NCBI GenBank assembly: GCA_029207755.1
Contig: JARCOQ010000003.1
Span: 90,660,646-90,724,645 of the forward strand
Direction: 5' to 3'
Length of the DNA: 64,000 nt
Origin: Chamaea fasciata
Lineage: Eukaryota; Chordata; Aves; Passeriformes; Sylviidae
Positions 1 to 11,878 of this stretch are shown here, in pieces. The position numbers were made by a program, and so were the translations under genes. The notes beneath the pieces were generated by a model. That model was not told the origin of the DNA. It was given only the letters and a program-made list of their open reading frames with translations, and made no database searches. Position 1 is the first letter of the stretch, and every line of letters begins with the position of its first letter.

Positions 1-1335
1 ATCTTCTGATGCTCTGTATCCATAATTCAGAATTGTTATTAATTTCAGTAAGCCAGAGTCATACAAAAAAAAAAAAACCAACACCTTACTGCAATTTTAA
101 TTGCAGGTAAGGGAGAGGAAGAGCTTTATGTAGGATAAAGCTTTCCAGTATGAAGTAAACCAGCAGCATGTGAACCTGTGAAGCACCCAAAGGAATTGTT
201 CATTTCTGCTTTTCCAAGGGGAAATGCTTGGTTTTTGTCCAGGGAAACTTCCTGAACTCAGAACATGCAGAAATTTGGATTTTGTTTACTTCTAGAGGCA
301 TTTGTTTGTATTTTCATATGGAAAATTAGTGGGTTTAGTTGTGTTTCTGCAAATCTGATTTCATGTTTGAACAGATCCAGACTTGGTATGTATTATTCTG
401 AGCAGCTAAGAAGTGGGCTCTGTACAAAGATGTACAACTACTGCTACAGAAAACCATGTACTACTGTCTGCAGAAAATCAAACTAACAGCCTGCTGCCCC
501 CAAACAAGCAAACTCTAAGTTTCAAATGTCATTTAAGAGATTTGGGCATTTTGGTTCTGGTGAGAATGATTCCATGGGGGGGGGGGAACACAGCAGGCTT
601 CCCTGTCTCTTCATCTGGTACTTCTTAAAATCAGTCCCATGGTTTCTATCACTTCCTACATAGGAGCATGCTAATTAAACATTGTAGTATATTCCAGATA
701 TTTCTTGATTTTCTTTGTCAGTTTTCCTCATATTTTAACTTTTAATTGTTTAAATTCCTTTCACACAGAAATTTGGGGAAGTGTGCTTTTGTCAGGCAGC
801 TGAGCCCCTTTGAAAAAAATCAATGTACATTTTACTATCGGTAATTTTTTTAGACAGTCTCCCTGATCCTGTTTTTGATTCTTGTGTTAGCCAGTGGAAA
901 TTCGCATCACATTTCTATCTCTGAACTCCCCTCACTTTTACTGTTTACCTACCTCTTGTTCTGGCTTTGTTCCAGGTACTGTCACCTGCAGTGCCTCAAA
1001 CCTCCTTCCTCACATGTCGTTATGAATATATTCTTATCCCACAGTCTGCTCATAAAATTGCTTCCCTTGTTTCTAATTTACTATTAGTATAACACTACCA
1101 TCATCCTGCCAAGCCTTTTTCTTTTCAAGTGAACTACTCCTCTCACTGTGATGAATGAAAGGCATAGTATAGTCTCATACACAAAAAGTGGTAGAGCTTG
1201 TTAGACTCTTACCAGCGGCACAAGGTCTTTAAAAATGATGAATGCAAGTTTACTTTTGTGTTTCTAGAGTTACTGTGAGGAAGTGGTTATTTATAGCTAA
1301 TTAAGCAAAACCATGTGTCTTTCCATGTATTCTAG
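1..1335 (+). other. ELOVL5: ELOVL5 last intron (partial)
   Basis: No coding exon is recognisable here. The stretch ends in a pyrimidine-rich segment and TCTAG acceptor directly before the ELOVL5 terminal exon, so it is read as the 3' part of the last intron. It contains an A-run near 66-77 and an 11-base G-run at 576-586. The preceding ELOVL5 exons must lie upstream of the window. Confidence 0.8.
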
Positions 1336-1467
1336 ACTTACAACAAGAAGGCATCCTCGAGGAGGAAAGAGTATCAGAACGGCTCCACGGCCATTGCAAA
1401 CGGGTACACAAACAGCTTTTCTTCCCTTGAGAACAATGTGAAACAAAGGAAACAAAGGAAGGATTGA
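1336..1467 (+). CDS. ELOVL5: ELOVL5 terminal coding exon (fatty acid elongase 5, C-terminus)
   Basis: This exon encodes the last 43 residues of ELOVL5, beginning TYNKKASSRRK and ending LENNVKQRKQRKD before a TGA stop. The recalled human ELOVL5 tail has the same layout: TYNKKGASRRK, a QNGS segment, an NGHTNSFSPLENNV segment and a final RKxRKD. ELOVL5 is an endoplasmic-reticulum membrane condensing enzyme that elongates C18-C20 polyunsaturated acyl-CoAs. This piece is its basic cytosolic tail after the last membrane helix and carries no catalytic residue. The exon opens after a TCTAG acceptor in phase 0. The bird tail is a few residues shorter than the human one after RRK. Earlier exons, including the histidine box, are outside the window. 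Confidence 0.93.
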   Translation, partial: TYNKKASSRRKEYQNGSTAIANGYTNSFSSLENNVKQRKQRKD

Positions 1468-1891
1468 AGACCAAACTGAAAAACCATTTTGATAACCCCA
1501 ACAACAAAATCATCTGATTGTAAGCACAATGAGAGTTGTGCACTAATACTCTAATGGCTACTGTAACTATTCCTGCCTAGAATAGTGTGATTTATGTAGG
1601 ACTTAACCAGTGCAAACACCCTAGAAACCGTATACAGAACATAAAAGTAGGTTAAAGTTTAAAAATAATTCTGGGCTGTCACTGACCCTGCTATAGACTA
1701 TGGAAGGGAGTATTATCATATTATCCGACACTGCTGTTGCCTTACTAGTCAATATGATAGGTGCTGAATTATGATTCACAATTTGAAAACACTGTAATCT
1801 AAACCTCCATTTTTTTAACTATAGATCATGCATGTGATTGTAGAGGTAATTTGTATGATGCTGGTTTCAGTAGATAAACACACATGCCTTA

Positions 1892-1897
1892 AATAAA
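1892..1897 (+). promoter_or_regulatory. ELOVL5: candidate proximal poly(A) signal of ELOVL5
   Basis: A canonical AATAAA lies 425 bases after the ELOVL5 stop. It could produce a short-UTR isoform; usage cannot be judged from sequence. Confidence 0.4.
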
Positions 1898-3167
1898 AAA
1901 GCAGGGCCCAAAGCTTATTACTGGTTTAAAAATTAGGGTATGTTTCAACTCTTCAGTTGATTGACTTTTTATTAAAAAGTCATTTAGAAGAATCCATTGA
2001 TCATTTTACTGTTCTGTATGTGATACACGATGCTACGTATCTCTTACTCGATACAGTGGAATTGGAAATGGCGCATTTAGTTTTGTATATTTGGCTTTAA
2101 CTGACTCAACAGTCACAAAACAGATGGAAAAGTTATTTTACCTTTTTAATAGATCTTATTTTTTTATTTGAAGTGCGTCACTAACATAAAAGTAATTGGC
2201 GCTTACACAGTCGAGTAAGATTTAAATATTGTCTCTAAAGTTTAGAGCATATACAGGGTGGACCCATCTATTCTTTTTACTTTTTTTTTCTTTTTGTTTT
2301 TTTCTTTCTTATTTCTGAGAATTTTTAAATGCTAAATGAAGAGTGGTTTTTAATATGAAACTGGCAGATTCCAGTGTTATTACCATAGCCATATCCATAT
2401 TTTAGGAGCTGCTGTTTAAGTCTGTGACATATCCAAAACCGTATTTAAAAGTGGAGCCAGAAAGATGCTTTTCTGATGGAATTGTCTGTATTTAAGTTGG
2501 CATCTGAACTGTTCTTCATGTAGCATACATTCACTTTCAAAATGTGCCTAACACAAAGATTTTTTTTTTTCCCCAAACACGCAAGTTTAAACAGTTTAAG
2601 TCATAGTTAATGTTTTTTAAATGTTACTGAAATGTGCTGGAAATGTCTGTTTCTGTAATGTGAGTTGTGTATATCACTGGTAATGTTTTGGCTTGTTATC
2701 TAAGGATTTGGTTTGATTGCTGGTAAAGAAGTTACTCCTTCTTGTAAAATGCTGTCTTGCACATATGAGGAGCCAGTTGCAAAGCCAGTATCTGTTTCTG
2801 GTATTCTGGCATCTGCCATGGTGGAGTCCATTAAGCTCTGAAAAACTGAATTGTGCGAGACATTCTGCTGGTCATTGCTCAAGTTTAACTATTTGGTTTT
2901 TTGATATTTATATAAATGCCAGTTTTAACACGTTTAATTGTTTTTAAATCTTTTTAAAAATTTTTGCACATCTCTTAAGGAATTAATAAGTTCTCTTACT
3001 AGCCTTTTGGGTTTTCATTCCTTGGTTTGAAGGAGACAGCGTCTGTTATGTTTACATTATCAAAGCTTGTGCGTGTGTCTTCATTTCTAGGTACTGGTTT
3101 GCAGAGTCTTTACATAGCTCAGTACAACAGCTATAATGTTCAAAATAGGCTGTCTAAATGTGCTAGA

Positions 3168-3173
3168 AATAAA
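3168..3173 (+). promoter_or_regulatory. ELOVL5: candidate distal poly(A) signal of ELOVL5
   Basis: A canonical AATAAA about 1.7 kb after the stop is followed by T/G-rich sequence from about 3196. That gives a 3' UTR of a length plausible for ELOVL5, so this is the favoured end of the transcript. Confidence 0.5.
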
Positions 3174-3534
3174 CTCTTGGCTCATCTGAATATACTTCAT
3201 TGTTAATGTTTGACATGGTTTAATCATTAAAACACTTTTGATGATCTCTGCCCGAAGTCTGTGGGTTTGTACAGATTTAATGTATTGCCCCATCCTGTGT
3301 CAGGCCAAGGAGGAGCCACCATGATGGCAGAACAGCTGCAGATATTCCGGGACATTTAGTGTACCAGAGATTTGGCAACGATTTTCTTACAGAAATCTTT
3401 GGCAGTTACTGAACACTGTTCCCTTGCCTCGCTGTAGAAATACTGGTCTGTGTGATGGATTTAACTCCCGCTGGGATTACTGACTCACTGAATGCAGAGC
3501 AGCCCCAACAGCTTGAGATGATGAATGCCAGGAG

Positions 3535-3630
3535 CAAAGCTTAACGTGACTGAGAGGGGACTTCCTGCCTCAGCTATCCTGTCTATAAAATGGGGATAAT
3601 ACCTCTCTCCAGAATGGGAGCATTTCTGCA
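3535..3630 (+). repeat. MIR-like ancient SINE remnant
   Basis: The sequence around CTGTCTATAAAATGGGGATA, followed by ATACCTCTCTCC, resembles the well-known 3' part of MIR elements (CTCAG, a short gap, TCTGTAAAATGGGGATAATA). MIR-type SINEs predate amniotes and survive as faint copies in birds. The ends are approximate and the rest of the element is not evident. Confidence 0.5.
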
Positions 3631-3775
3631 ATTTCCTTATGGCTCTCCTTGCCCTTAGGTGATTGTTTTGGAACCCTCTCTGATTGGAATGTTTCATCAG
3701 TACTTTGCAATAACCCCAGATAGGTTGGTGATGGACTTAAGTAGCTGTCTGTCTTTTCCCTTGCAGGCTTTTAAC

Positions 3776-3868
3776 ACAAAAAAAACCCAAAAAAACAAAC
3801 AAAAAAACCAAACAAAAAAAAAAAAAACCCAAAAAAAAAACAACCAAAAAAAAACCCCCAAAAAAATA
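3776..3868 (+). repeat. A-rich low-complexity tract with C interruptions
   Basis: Nearly pure A broken by short C runs (AAACCC, AAACAAAC, AACCCCC). No retroposon body is recognisable just upstream, so it may be an old poly(A) tail that expanded or a simple low-complexity tract. Confidence 0.85.
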
Positions 3869-6689
3869 TAGACAAGGGAAATGGGTTTACACTTCATGTA
3901 AGGCTCAAAGGTTTCATGCTGTGTTGGTCTCCTGTGGGAGGATGCTCTGAATGCCTGAGGTGGTTCTGAAGACAGTTTCCTCTCCTTTACATGCCAGTTC
4001 AACTATGAAATTGTGTGTGTTTCTAAGCAAGGCTCAGTAAGATGCAGTTCCTTGGATGTTAAGGCAAATCTCCAGGAAGTACCTAGAAGGCAGAAGCCAC
4101 AGCACCAATCTGGCCCTCCCTGTATGAGCCAGCAGAGATGGGGCTGCTGCATTGCAAATCTTGCCTTCAAGGTTAATGCCACGTGGTGACAAAACCCAGT
4201 GACTTTGTCCAAAGCTGGCAGGAGATGTGACCTTGGGAATATCAGCACTGTCTACACCTGTGTGGCAAAAACTGGCTCCTGGATCCTCTTCTACAGTCTC
4301 AGCAGCAGCTGAAAAGTGTCTGACAGCTGGATGGGTTAGATCAGGTATCATCTTGCCATAAGTAATGGACCAAGGCACGAGCTTTGGGTCTGCCCACCTG
4401 GCTCAGCTTCCACTGCATCACCTGACCTGGGGCAAGTAACAGCCCCATTTTTGGGTTGCCTTAATTCCCTGATCACGTGTAGTTTTCCTAATAGCTGGGA
4501 TTGGTGCCTGGGACTGTGAGAGAGTCCTCAGAAAGGACTTTTTGCATTTTAAAAGCAGGAGAGTTGAAAAAAGATGAACTGCTGCTAACAGGATGGAGAG
4601 GTTTCATGTAAAGGTGGCTGAGGAGAATGAGACAGTTATTTGCAGAATGACCAAGCTACAAACCATTAAGTTAAGATCTTGTGCAGTTCCTGTGCTGACC
4701 AAATCCCTCCCTTCACTCAAGCTCTACAGCCTCAGTGATGAAGTGTTAAGCTTTTGTTCAGCTGTGAATGGGATAGGTAAGCTCAAATGCCAGAAAGCAG
4801 CTTTTTTTAGGGTGATCCTCCTGCAAAGACATTGAGTGTTGTGTCATGGATGTGCAACCAATCCGTGGGACTGTGATCACTCAGGAACGGGGATTCTTGA
4901 GTTGGCAGGGAGAGAAAAAACAGAACAATTCTGGAAATCTTTGTGGTTGATTGTGTATTTTACTTGATGCAGGAGAGATACTAAATAAGTGCTGGAGCTT
5001 ATGATAGGACTTACATCCCCAAAACTGGGGTAACAAAAGCCCCAAACCTCATAGAGAGCTGTTCTGGGGGTTGCCTCTGCCTTTGATATTCGGTAGCTAT
5101 CTTGAGTTTAAGTTGATAAAATGTGTGTTTCTTGTATGAGACTGGAATGTATGTTGTTAAAACATATGCATTATTCAAAAAAAAGAGATGTAAAATGGAT
5201 GCTAAAGAGCAGTATAAATAAAATCGGAGGCCAGATTACCTGAACTGTGTGGGTTCTGCAGGGAATCCCTTTGAGGCAGTGCAGGGAATGATGAAATACA
5301 GAATCTGTTACAGAAATGCTGCTCCAAGTTGTATTGGTACAGAGGATTAACTTAAATTGTCACTGTCATCCTCTTGCCAAGAATTACTGCACCAACAAAA
5401 CTGATTAGTTGTGATCATTAGGATGTTTCACAAACTGATATATAAAGCAAATTTTATAGATACTGTATTTTCTATAGGAGGAATGTAAAAAGTCTCTGGT
5501 AGATGGTAGATTTGATAGTCTGATTTCAGTATGATGACAGGTTTCAGAATAAATGGGAAGAATGAGTACAAGAAATTAAAAAGAAAATGGGAGAAAATGT
5601 AACCATGCTTTTCTAGAAGTAATCACATCTTATTAGCCCATATTGATTTTTAATAAAAAAATACTGTGTAGACATAGGAAATACATCTTCCATCCCTCTG
5701 GAATAGGTAGTTTTTTTAATCTTGGAAATTATGTGAACTAGAGGGTGTGGTGACCAGCAACAGGATCCATGGATAAGCAAGGTCAAACTGATGAGCAGAT
5801 GGTTTGTCTCAATGCTTTCAGCCAGAATGGAGCCCATTAATAATGTTTTAGGAGAAATCCTGCTATAAAAACCAGGATTAATTGCAACAATGTTTGGAGA
5901 TGACAGCATCAGAAAGTACTGTCAGTGCCAGGAAATATTACATCTCCTACAGCAACTACCTTGATGGCTGGAGTAAAAAACGGGATTACTGTAAATCCCC
6001 CTTAGGCACCAGTAACAGAATTTCAGCTGTTTCCTTTTGTATTTGGACATGACTGAAGAGGAGAGAAGGAAGATACATTGCAAATCATCTCTTCAACAAC
6101 TTAAAGCTGCTACTGTGGGGAAAAAAAAATAGAGGGGAAAAAAGGGGAAAAAAATCTCTTAGTTGCTAATTGGTCCATTTTTAGTAGGAGGAATGTGCTA
6201 GTGCAGGAGGAGGAGGCTCTGGCAGGACTTCTTTTGGTGAATACATCAGCTCTCGAGGAAACTCATTTTAAAAGATCTACTGTATGGAAGAGTTACTGGG
6301 ATGGTCAGAGAAATGGAGAAGTTCTGCAAAACAGATGTTTAACAGGAACATTGTTCAGAAGGAATGTAACCTCAGCCAACACAGGCAGGACATCAGTAGA
6401 TTCAAATTTTCATGAAGGAAAATGAGCTATTTTAAGTGTATGACACAAATCAAATGAGTATAAGCTACCCAAGAGTCTTCCTAGCCTAGAAATAGGGAGA
6501 GTGCCTTTTTTTAGTGGAATATGGCTCTGGAGCATTTTTCTCATAAGAGTAGCATGAAGGTCTGGAGGATTGCTTGAAGATGAGTCACTGACCACTTCTA
6601 AAGCTGGTAAGACCAGGGATGGGACCCCCTGGTGTGCTGCTCTGCATTCCAGGAAAAAGCAGCTGTGGTGCCTCTGTGAAGTAAGAAAA

Positions 6690-7310
6690 GGCAAAACAGA
6701 GAGAGGACTGAGGACAGAAGTGTGAGAAACAGCCCTGCAGACAGCAAGGTGAGAGGAAGGAGGGGGAGGAGGTAATGCTGGAGCAGATTCCCCTGCAGCC
6801 TATGGCAGAGCAGGTATCTGCACTGCAGCCCATGGGGGACCATGTGATGGTGCAGGGGGACATTTCCTGAAGGAACGACAGCCTGCGGAGAGCCCATGCT
6901 GCAAATTTTTCCTGAGGGACTCAGCACATGGGAAAGGCCCACACTGGAAAATTAGTAGGAAGGAGGAGGGAGGAGCTGCTATGGACTTACCACAACCACC
7001 CCCATGCTACTTGGAGCATGGAGGAGGTAGAGGAGGGGAATGAAGGAGTGAAACAGCTTTGGAAGAAGGGGGTAAGGAGTAGGTGTTTTAGGTTTTGTCT
7101 TTGTGTCTCACCATTCAGCTCTATTTTGATTGGAAATAAATACAGTTATTTTCCCCAGAATCCATTTGGGCTATGACAATTATTGCTGAGTCACCTTTCT
7201 GTCTTTATCTCAAATCTCAATCTTTTCATCTTATTTCCGCCCCCAATCCTGTTGAGAAGGGGGAGAGAGCAGCTGGGTAGGTGTCTGGCAGGTGGCCAAG
7301 GTCACCCCAC
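6690..7310 (+). mobile_element. avian LTR/ERV-like dispersed repeat fragment
   Basis: The segment shows hallmarks of a non-coding dispersed repeat I recall from bird genomes: repeated GGAGCAG and CTGCAGCCCATGG units, repeated 'CCCATGCT' and 'CCCACACTGG' units, a GATTGGAAATAAATA poly(A)-signal-like motif at about 7128, and a final AGAAGGGGGAGAGAGCAGC with a GGTGTCTGGCAGGTGGCC stretch. I associate it with ERV/LTR-derived sequence but cannot assign a family name. It holds no intact gene; open frames in it are incidental. Boundaries are approximate and target-site duplications were not found. Confidence 0.5.
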
Positions 7311-9418
7311 ACCACATGGACACTTTGTCTTCTCACAAATCAGCAGGTCAGGCAGAAGGCAGCTTCCTAGATCAGAAAGAAGATCTGCCAAAGGCCACGA
7401 GGTATCGGGCACCAGAAAGCCTGAAGGGCCATGGTGGTACAGTTGGAAGTCTTGTAGTCTGGGAAAACATGCTCCCTAGAGTGAACCAACTGCTTTGTTT
7501 TGGTTTTGAGTTTTTAAATTTTTTTTTCTTGTTTTTTCCAGATCTAGCGCATGTTTAAGCAACACCTTTTTCCAGGAATCTGACCCATAATTCTTGGAAA
7601 GTTTTTAAAGGCCATGTAGGAACCTCCTGTTTGCTGACAGAAGGTACTGCAGTGGCATGATGTGTGAAGGAAGCCTGCGTTTGGAAGAAAGGTCCTGAAT
7701 TCACTCATGAGAGGAATTGCCTCACACCCTTCAGAGGCAGCTGGAGCTCCAGCTCAAACGGGGATGGTCCAGCCATGTGACAAAAAGAAATGCCAAACTA
7801 CTCATTGTCGCATTTCATTAGGCAGCAGGTGAAACTTCAAGTGGACTGAATCTGTTGATATAAAAATGCAATCCCATAGAGTTGTTTACACCTGGGCATT
7901 TGCTGCTCCTGCTCTGGTGTAATAGGGAATGCACAACCTCTGTGGCACAATTGCACTTCTACTGCCTGAAACTTGCCTGAGTGCATATTCACAGCCTTTC
8001 CACTAGGATTAGCAGCACCAGAGGTAATTTTATGTGGTGATAAACTATTTGGTAAAAATACTTACAGTGACATGAAGTGAATTTTTTTCCACATATACTG
8101 AAGCAAGGTATTGTGATATTTGTGTAATTGATTAGACATATGGCGTCTCATCCCATTTAGCAAGCAGGAAGCATGTCTTTATCAGCTGTTCTGTCTGCTG
8201 CTGGAAGCCAAATGTTTACTAATTCAAATACTACTAATTCAGTTTTACCAGCTGTTGTAGAAAATCAGAATCTCAGCTCACCTACCAGACATAGGAACTT
8301 TATGAAAATAATTTAAAAAAAATAAATCTGTAGCCTTGTAGTTATCTAAGTGCCTTTCTTCCTTTAAAATCAATGGCATCTCAGTGCTTCAGTGCCTTTC
8401 TAAGTATAACACCTTTCTGTATATTTAGAAAGGATCGCCTCTCTGAAAGATCTTCTGTTAATTTATGAAGTTACTTTGTTTTCCACAGCACTTGGGGTTG
8501 GAAGGGAGTGTGAGACCAGCTCTTGGTGTGCTGGGCTATTAGGGAGTTGGGACATCTTGGATGCAAATACGCTTTTGCTCAGTAGAATAGTGATGAGTTT
8601 GTGAGAAAGACCAGGAAATACATCCCATGCATATAGATGGCATAACTATTATCATCTATCTATTATTAGCTGTGTTTCCTTTTAAAATTGTTTGCACAGA
8701 TTTTTTCAAATCATCATGAAAAAGACTCTTCTGTTCTCAGAAGTTTAAATAATAAGGTAAGAAGTAGTCTTTACATCTGACTGGTTTCCATGCTAAGTAG
8801 ATGTGAAGAATTGCTGCCCAGTTCTACTGTTACAAAGCTGTACAAGTAGATTTTTAAATGAGTGAGAACTCCTGAAACCAGACCAGGCAATTTGGTGGTG
8901 GATGCTCTGCTTGGTTTCCTGGTATTTTTGCAATGTGTATTATTTGCCAAAAGTTTCCTTGCAATATAGGAAAATAGGAATAATTAACAACTAACTTTCT
9001 CCTGGTCAGAAAGGAGCAACCTACAAGGTTTCAGAAACCTCCAAAACTATGGGGCCAACTACCTGGCTCCATCCATCCACAGCACTTAAAAATTATAGTC
9101 AATGTGAGATTTTACTTTAAGTAAAAGTAAAAAAGTCCCCAAAACAACTAGACCCACCCCCATCTGGTTACACAACCAAACCCTATCCATCTCACTTTGC
9201 CAGAATAATACCAAAACTAAACAAACAAAAAACGCAAACAACTATGTTCGGTTTTGTCTTCTGGCCTCAAAATTGGAGACAGCAGATCTAAGCAGCTTCT
9301 GCAGGGTTGTTCTGTCTTTTATACTGGTGATTTTAAGGAGGTTCAAGAATGGTATAACCAAGCACTGGGGTTTTAAGCCTAATCCTCCAGTAGTCAGGTC
9401 TAGTTAAACCCAGGGCTG

Positions 9419-9645
9419 ATGTCAGCCTGGCCGGCTGAGAGGGGGAAGTGGAGGGGGTGGCAGCGAGCCCCGGTGAGTACGGGAGCATGGGAGCATCCAG
9501 GGCCAGGAGCGGGGTGTGGGGGATGCCGGGGGCTGCCATCCCGGGGGATGCGCTGTGAGCCGATGCCCTCTTCTGGCGGCACCTCTGGGGGGACAGCTGG
9601 GGACACGTTGCTGCTCCTGCACCCTGGAACCAGGAGAATTTCATA
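9419..9645. other. isolated GC-rich, G-run-rich island
   Basis: A roughly 225-base block is much richer in G, C and CpG than its AT-rich surroundings. It has several runs of four or more G on the + strand and a donor-like CCCCG|GTGAGTAC at about 9472. It could be a small promoter or first exon of a non-coding RNA, or an old repeat. Overlapping open frames on both strands are expected from the composition, and none resembles a known protein. Confidence 0.45.
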
Positions 9646-11773
9646 GGAAGATGCAGCTGACATCAGTGACAAATATGCTAGCATTTAGTACAGGTAAAGA
9701 TGACAGATCAGTATTTATACAGAGACAGAGATTTCACAGGCAGAGACTTTTTCCTTGCAATTGCATTGTAGAGTGTGTGTTCTTTGAAAACCATGTTTAG
9801 CCCCTTCTTGAAAGAGGAGGACTGGGCAGAGAGGTAAAAGTTAGACAAACAGAGCTCCTGACCTGTATTGGAAACATCTGCACAGTAGCTCCTGGTAGTA
9901 GTACAGATGATCAAAGTATAATTGCTTTTGAATACCATATGCAAGAATAAACCACTATGTTGTCTTTTATTTCACTGTTGCAAAGACTTTGTAATCAAGA
10001 GCATTTCCTAGTGTGGGAATAGGGGGGTCATAAAGGGAGAGGAGATTAAAAGCAAGCATATCCTACATAATGGCTTTTATGATGCACCTGACCTTGATTG
10101 CACAAATAACCTTGGGAACTTTGGCTTTCATGGAAAAGCAGGAACTGTTTTGAATTATCAGAATACTGATACCCAGGAATATTTCAGAACATTTTATAGG
10201 TAGAGGTGAATTTATGCATTTAGGCAGGGAAGGAAAAAAAGAACAAATTCATTAAACTCAGCCCAAATCTCAAATCAAATGTATTTTCTCATTAAAGCTT
10301 AGCCTGTAATGGTTATTAACATAGTACATCACCAGCTGTCCAGCACATACAAGTGATTGGTATTTATTTAATAGCATTCAGTATTTATCATGCTTTATAG
10401 TAGATAAATTTAGGTGACAAAACCCCAAAATATCTGGCCTTGTAGGAAGACCATGAAGGGTGGTGATAGGACAGCAGCTCCCCTGCATTATTGAAGACAG
10501 GATCCTTCCTGCTCTGACACCTCAGTTACAGGAGGCTAGTTTGGAAAAAAAGAGGAAACAGTTCAAAGGAAAACATACAGCAAGCAGAAAACACACAAAA
10601 TGCCAGGGGAAAAAAGCTAATGGGGAAGAGAGGCTCTAATAGGCAAGAAAGAAGGATGCCCTCATGGCAGTTTTGAGAAGAGGGACAGGAAGAGAAACTG
10701 GAGAATATGAACTGAATTGCTCTCATTTTCAGCAAGGCAAGGGAGATTGTGCACAGCTGAGAATGTGACACCAGATCTGTTTTCTGACTGGCTGCAGTTA
10801 CTGTCTCTCTCAGCAGTAGGTGTTTGATGAACATCCAAAACCATCCCTGCTCTCTGCAGAGCAGCCACAGCTCCACTCAATACAAGAGTAGGTTTCCCTC
10901 AAGCAGCATTAAGAAATGTGTTCCCTGTCTTTACTCCTTTCTTCTTCGGCCTTATGTCGGAAGACCACGGTCCCCATTCATGGATTTGCTTCTCATGACC
11001 TCAGTCTGGGTCTAATGATTGCCAGGTCTGCTGGCCACCACACTGAGCCTCCTCCTCTCACCTGCACAGAAACCTGGGGCTGCACTTCCACCGCACGTGG
11101 GGATGTTGCTGTTTGCCACAAGCATCTTCTGGACTAGGCTACCTGGTCATGTTTTGTTTAGTGGGAGCTCCTCTGCATTTCATAACCCTTGTCTCCAGTC
11201 CTGTTGGCTCTTGTGGAGCAGAATCATTTAAAGTATCTGTAGAGGGAGAAATAGGTTGACATCGGAGAAGCACGAATAGCATCCCAATACTGGTGTTGAA
11301 ACAAGTGTCACAGATCTTTGTGGCCATGTTAACCCTTGATGCCTCTAACAGTGCAGGTTTGTGGGTTGTGTGGGAACACCTCTCTCCTGGCACCTGGCCT
11401 CTGTCCTGGGTAATGGGAGCTCAGTAAAAGCTGAGACCAATCCTGCAGGAAAATCAAAATGCAGTGCAGTATGGAAGCAGGGGAAGAGGTAGGAAAACGG
11501 CTACTGGGCTTCCTCCTCCCCTCATTCCCTCTGATCTTCCCAGACCCATCCTGAGCACTATGCTGTGCTGGATTATTCCCTGAGGAAGTGAAGATGGCCA
11601 GTGCCTGGGAGTGAGTTTTCAGTCTCACTGATGCTCCTGCAGTAACATACTGTCCCTTAAATGCTCTTACTGCATTGGTCTGACAACTTCCCTGGGAACC
11701 CTCCCTCAGGGAATATCACATCCATTGCCTGAACACCAGGTGTCACCAAGGCACTGAGGTAACATTTCCTCGC

Positions 11774-11878
11774 TTTTTTTTATTTCAGATGGCATTTTTC
11801 AGTTATTTTGTTGAAAATATCGTGGGTTTTTTTTATTTCAGATGGCATTTTTCAGTTATTTTGTTGAAAATATCGTGG
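11774..11878 (+). repeat. 53-bp tandem duplication, two near-perfect copies
   Basis: Copy one (11774-11826) starts with eight T and runs through ATTTCAGATGGCATTTTTC to ATATCGTGGG. Copy two (11827-11878) repeats it base for base for 52 bases, then diverges. The absence of differences suggests a recent duplication. Each copy has a polypyrimidine-plus-CAG stretch that resembles a splice acceptor. Confidence 0.97.

Larger units (their letters stand above)
1468..3190 (+). other. ELOVL5: ELOVL5 3' UTR (end inferred)
   Basis: This is AT-rich non-coding sequence following the ELOVL5 stop. Its end is inferred from the last strong AATAAA at 3168. An earlier AATAAA at 1892 would give a short UTR of about 450 bases. 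Open frames inside it are short and resemble no known protein. A T-rich tract lies at about 2277-2310. Confidence 0.6.

Noticed and set aside
3697..4002. 101-codon minus-strand frame rich in Phe/Trp
   Set aside because: Produced by reading through the A/C-rich tract; low-complexity artefact.
4395..4450. A second MIR-like stretch (CACCTGACCTGGGGCAAGTAAC)
   Set aside because: Only a short similarity to the MIR core (TGACCTTGGGCAAGTCAC); too short to separate from chance.
9333..9684. Overlapping open frames on both strands in the GC-rich island
   Set aside because: Stop-poor GC-rich composition explains them; frames overlap on both strands and none matches a known protein.
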